NCBI GenBank assembly: GCA_039715055.1
Contig: JBDLID010000161.1
Span: 1-6,359, forward strand
DNA length: 6,359 bases
Reading direction: 5' to 3'
From: JBDLID01 sp039715055
Lineage (GTDB): Bacteria; Desulfobacterota; Desulfobulbia; Desulfobulbales; Desulfocapsaceae
Made by a program: the position numbers and the translations under genes
Notes under the pieces: generated by a model
The model's input: the letters and a program-made list of their open reading frames with translations, nothing else
Told to the model about the DNA's origin: nothing
The model's database searches: none
In this document: positions 5,427 to 6,359 of the stretch, in pieces
How the letters are laid out: every line of letters starts with the position of its first letter
Numbering within the stretch: position 1 is the first letter of the stretch

Positions 5427-6359
5427 TTCGTCAGCATATTGCAGGGCAATTGCCATGAACGTACTCTGGATGGTGGCAAAGGCATCAACCAGGTCCGGGT
5501 CAAAATGATCGCCTCTGCCACCCATGATGATAGCCGCCGCCTCATCGTGTGTAAAGGCGGGCTTGTACACTCGTTGTGTGATCAGCGCATCATAGACATC
5601 GGCAATGGCCATGATTCTTCCGGACAGCGGGATGTCTGTGCCGCTGAGACCGTAGGGGTATCCGCTGCCGTCCCATTTCTCATGGTGACTCAGTGCAATT
5701 TCACGGGCAATGGTGAGGAAAGTGGTGCTGGTTTGTTTTCCCAGCGCCTCCTGTGATTTTTTGATGGCCTCACTGCCGTAAATCGTATGCCTTTTCATCT
5801 CCTCAAATTCATCATTGGTGAGTTTGTCAGGTTTGAGAAGAATACTGTCTGCGATTCCGACCTTTCCGATATCGTGCAGGGCGGCTGATTTGAAAAGAAC
5901 ATTGACCAGCGTCGTATCAAGGATGTCACGATAATGGCCTGTGCTCAGAAGGTGTTCGGCCATGGTCTTGACATAGTTTTGAGTGCGGATGATATGGGCG
6001 CCGGTTCCCTTGTCTCTTGTCTCGGCTAGTACAGCAAGGCTGTAAATTGTCACATCCTGGGTGTGGAGAACCTCCTGGGTTCGTTCCTGCACCTTTTTCT
6101 CAAGCACCCGGTTCTGGTCGTAGAGGGCAAGATGGGTCTCCACCCTGGCACGAACAACCGGCGGGCTGATGGGTTTTGTGATGTAATCGACCCCGCCGAC
6201 CTCAAACCCCTTCGCTTCGTTTTCATACTCCCGCAACGCGGTTACAAAAATGACCGGAATTTTTTTGGTGTTGACACTGTCTTTAAGCTGCTGACAGACT
6301 TCATAGCCGTCAAGATCCGGCATCATGACATCAAGCAGGATAAGGTCAGGTTGGGGCGA
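5406..6359 (-). CDS. Response regulator with HD-GYP domain, predicted cyclic di-GMP phosphodiesterase (5' end cut by window edge)
   Basis: This is an RpfG-type regulator: a receiver domain joined to an HD-GYP domain that hydrolyses cyclic di-GMP. The frame is open to the right edge. The first visible residues (SPQPDLILLDVMMPDLDG) are already strand 3 of the receiver, so an ATG at 6326 would be internal, and roughly 45 N-terminal residues are missing. In the 317 visible residues, D10 is the phospho-acceptor, T40 and K62-P63 complete the receiver, and a helical linker spans about 80-103. The HD-GYP domain follows: H122, H162-D163 in LHDIGK, H191, H225-H226 in SHHEKWDGSGYP (GYP at 233-235), and D254/D257 in IADVYDAL. 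The metal and substrate motifs are intact, so activity is expected. It is the natural candidate acceptor for the HPt domain of the nearby kinase, by proximity only. Confidence 0.95.
   Translation of the reverse strand, partial: SPQPDLILLDVMMPDLDGYEVCQQLKDSVNTKKIPVIFVTALREYENEAKGFEVGGVDYITKPISPPVVRARVETHLALYDQNRVLEKKVQERTQEVLHTQDVTIYSLAVLAETRDKGTGAHIIRTQNYVKTMAEHLLSTGHYRDILDTTLVNVLFKSAALHDIGKVGIADSILLKPDKLTNDEFEEMKRHTIYGSEAIKKSQEALGKQTSTTFLTIAREIALSHHEKWDGSGYPYGLSGTDIPLSGRIMAIADVYDALITQRVYKPAFTHDEAAAIIMGGRGDHFDPDLVDAFATIQSTFMAIALQYADEAPEGGA

Noticed and set aside
1..6359. CRISPR array, insertion sequence, tRNA, rRNA or riboswitch
   Set aside because: I found no regularly spaced repeats, transposase motifs, terminal inverted repeats or recognisable RNA gene in either strand.

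Overview
The window fits a Gram-negative proteobacterium, most plausibly a sulfate/sulfur- or metal-reducing delta-proteobacterium (Desulfobacterota). This is an inference from gene content: a nuoA-nuoB start of a complex I operon beside a PilJ-type hybrid histidine kinase, a bacteriohemerythrin and an HD-GYP response regulator, with moderate GC and good Shine-Dalgarno sites on most genes. No marker in the window fixes the taxon.

Layout. Positions 1-706 (minus) hold nuoB, cut by the left edge. Positions 697-1080 (minus) hold complete nuoA, overlapping nuoB by 10 bases. An AT-rich divergent intergenic region at 1081-1209 follows. Positions 1210-1935 (plus) carry a receiver-domain ORF that looks like a fragment of a former hybrid kinase; its end runs 90 bases into the antisense of the next gene. 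Positions 1846-4830 (minus) encode a 994-residue membrane hybrid histidine kinase (PilJ-like sensor, PAS, HisKA, HATPase, REC, HPt). Positions 4867-5271 (minus) encode a bacteriohemerythrin with a complete di-iron ligand set. Positions 5406-6359 (minus) encode a REC-HD-GYP protein whose N-terminus lies beyond the right edge.

How it may work together. On the minus strand the order of transcription is HD-GYP regulator, hemerythrin, hybrid kinase, then (beyond the convergent plus-strand fragment) nuoA and nuoB. Hemerythrin and kinase are 36 bases apart and probably co-transcribed. The kinase carries its own receiver and HPt, so it needs a separate terminal response regulator, and the HD-GYP protein is the obvious local candidate. 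A reasonable but unproven model is an oxygen- or redox-responsive phosphorelay whose output is hydrolysis of cyclic di-GMP, beside the respiratory complex I genes. All the families are known. I see no CRISPR array, insertion sequence, tRNA or rRNA, and no clearly undescribed system. The less ordinary parts are the eroded receiver ORF, the cysteine-bearing PAS domain, and the missing ribosome binding site with a hairpin at the kinase start.
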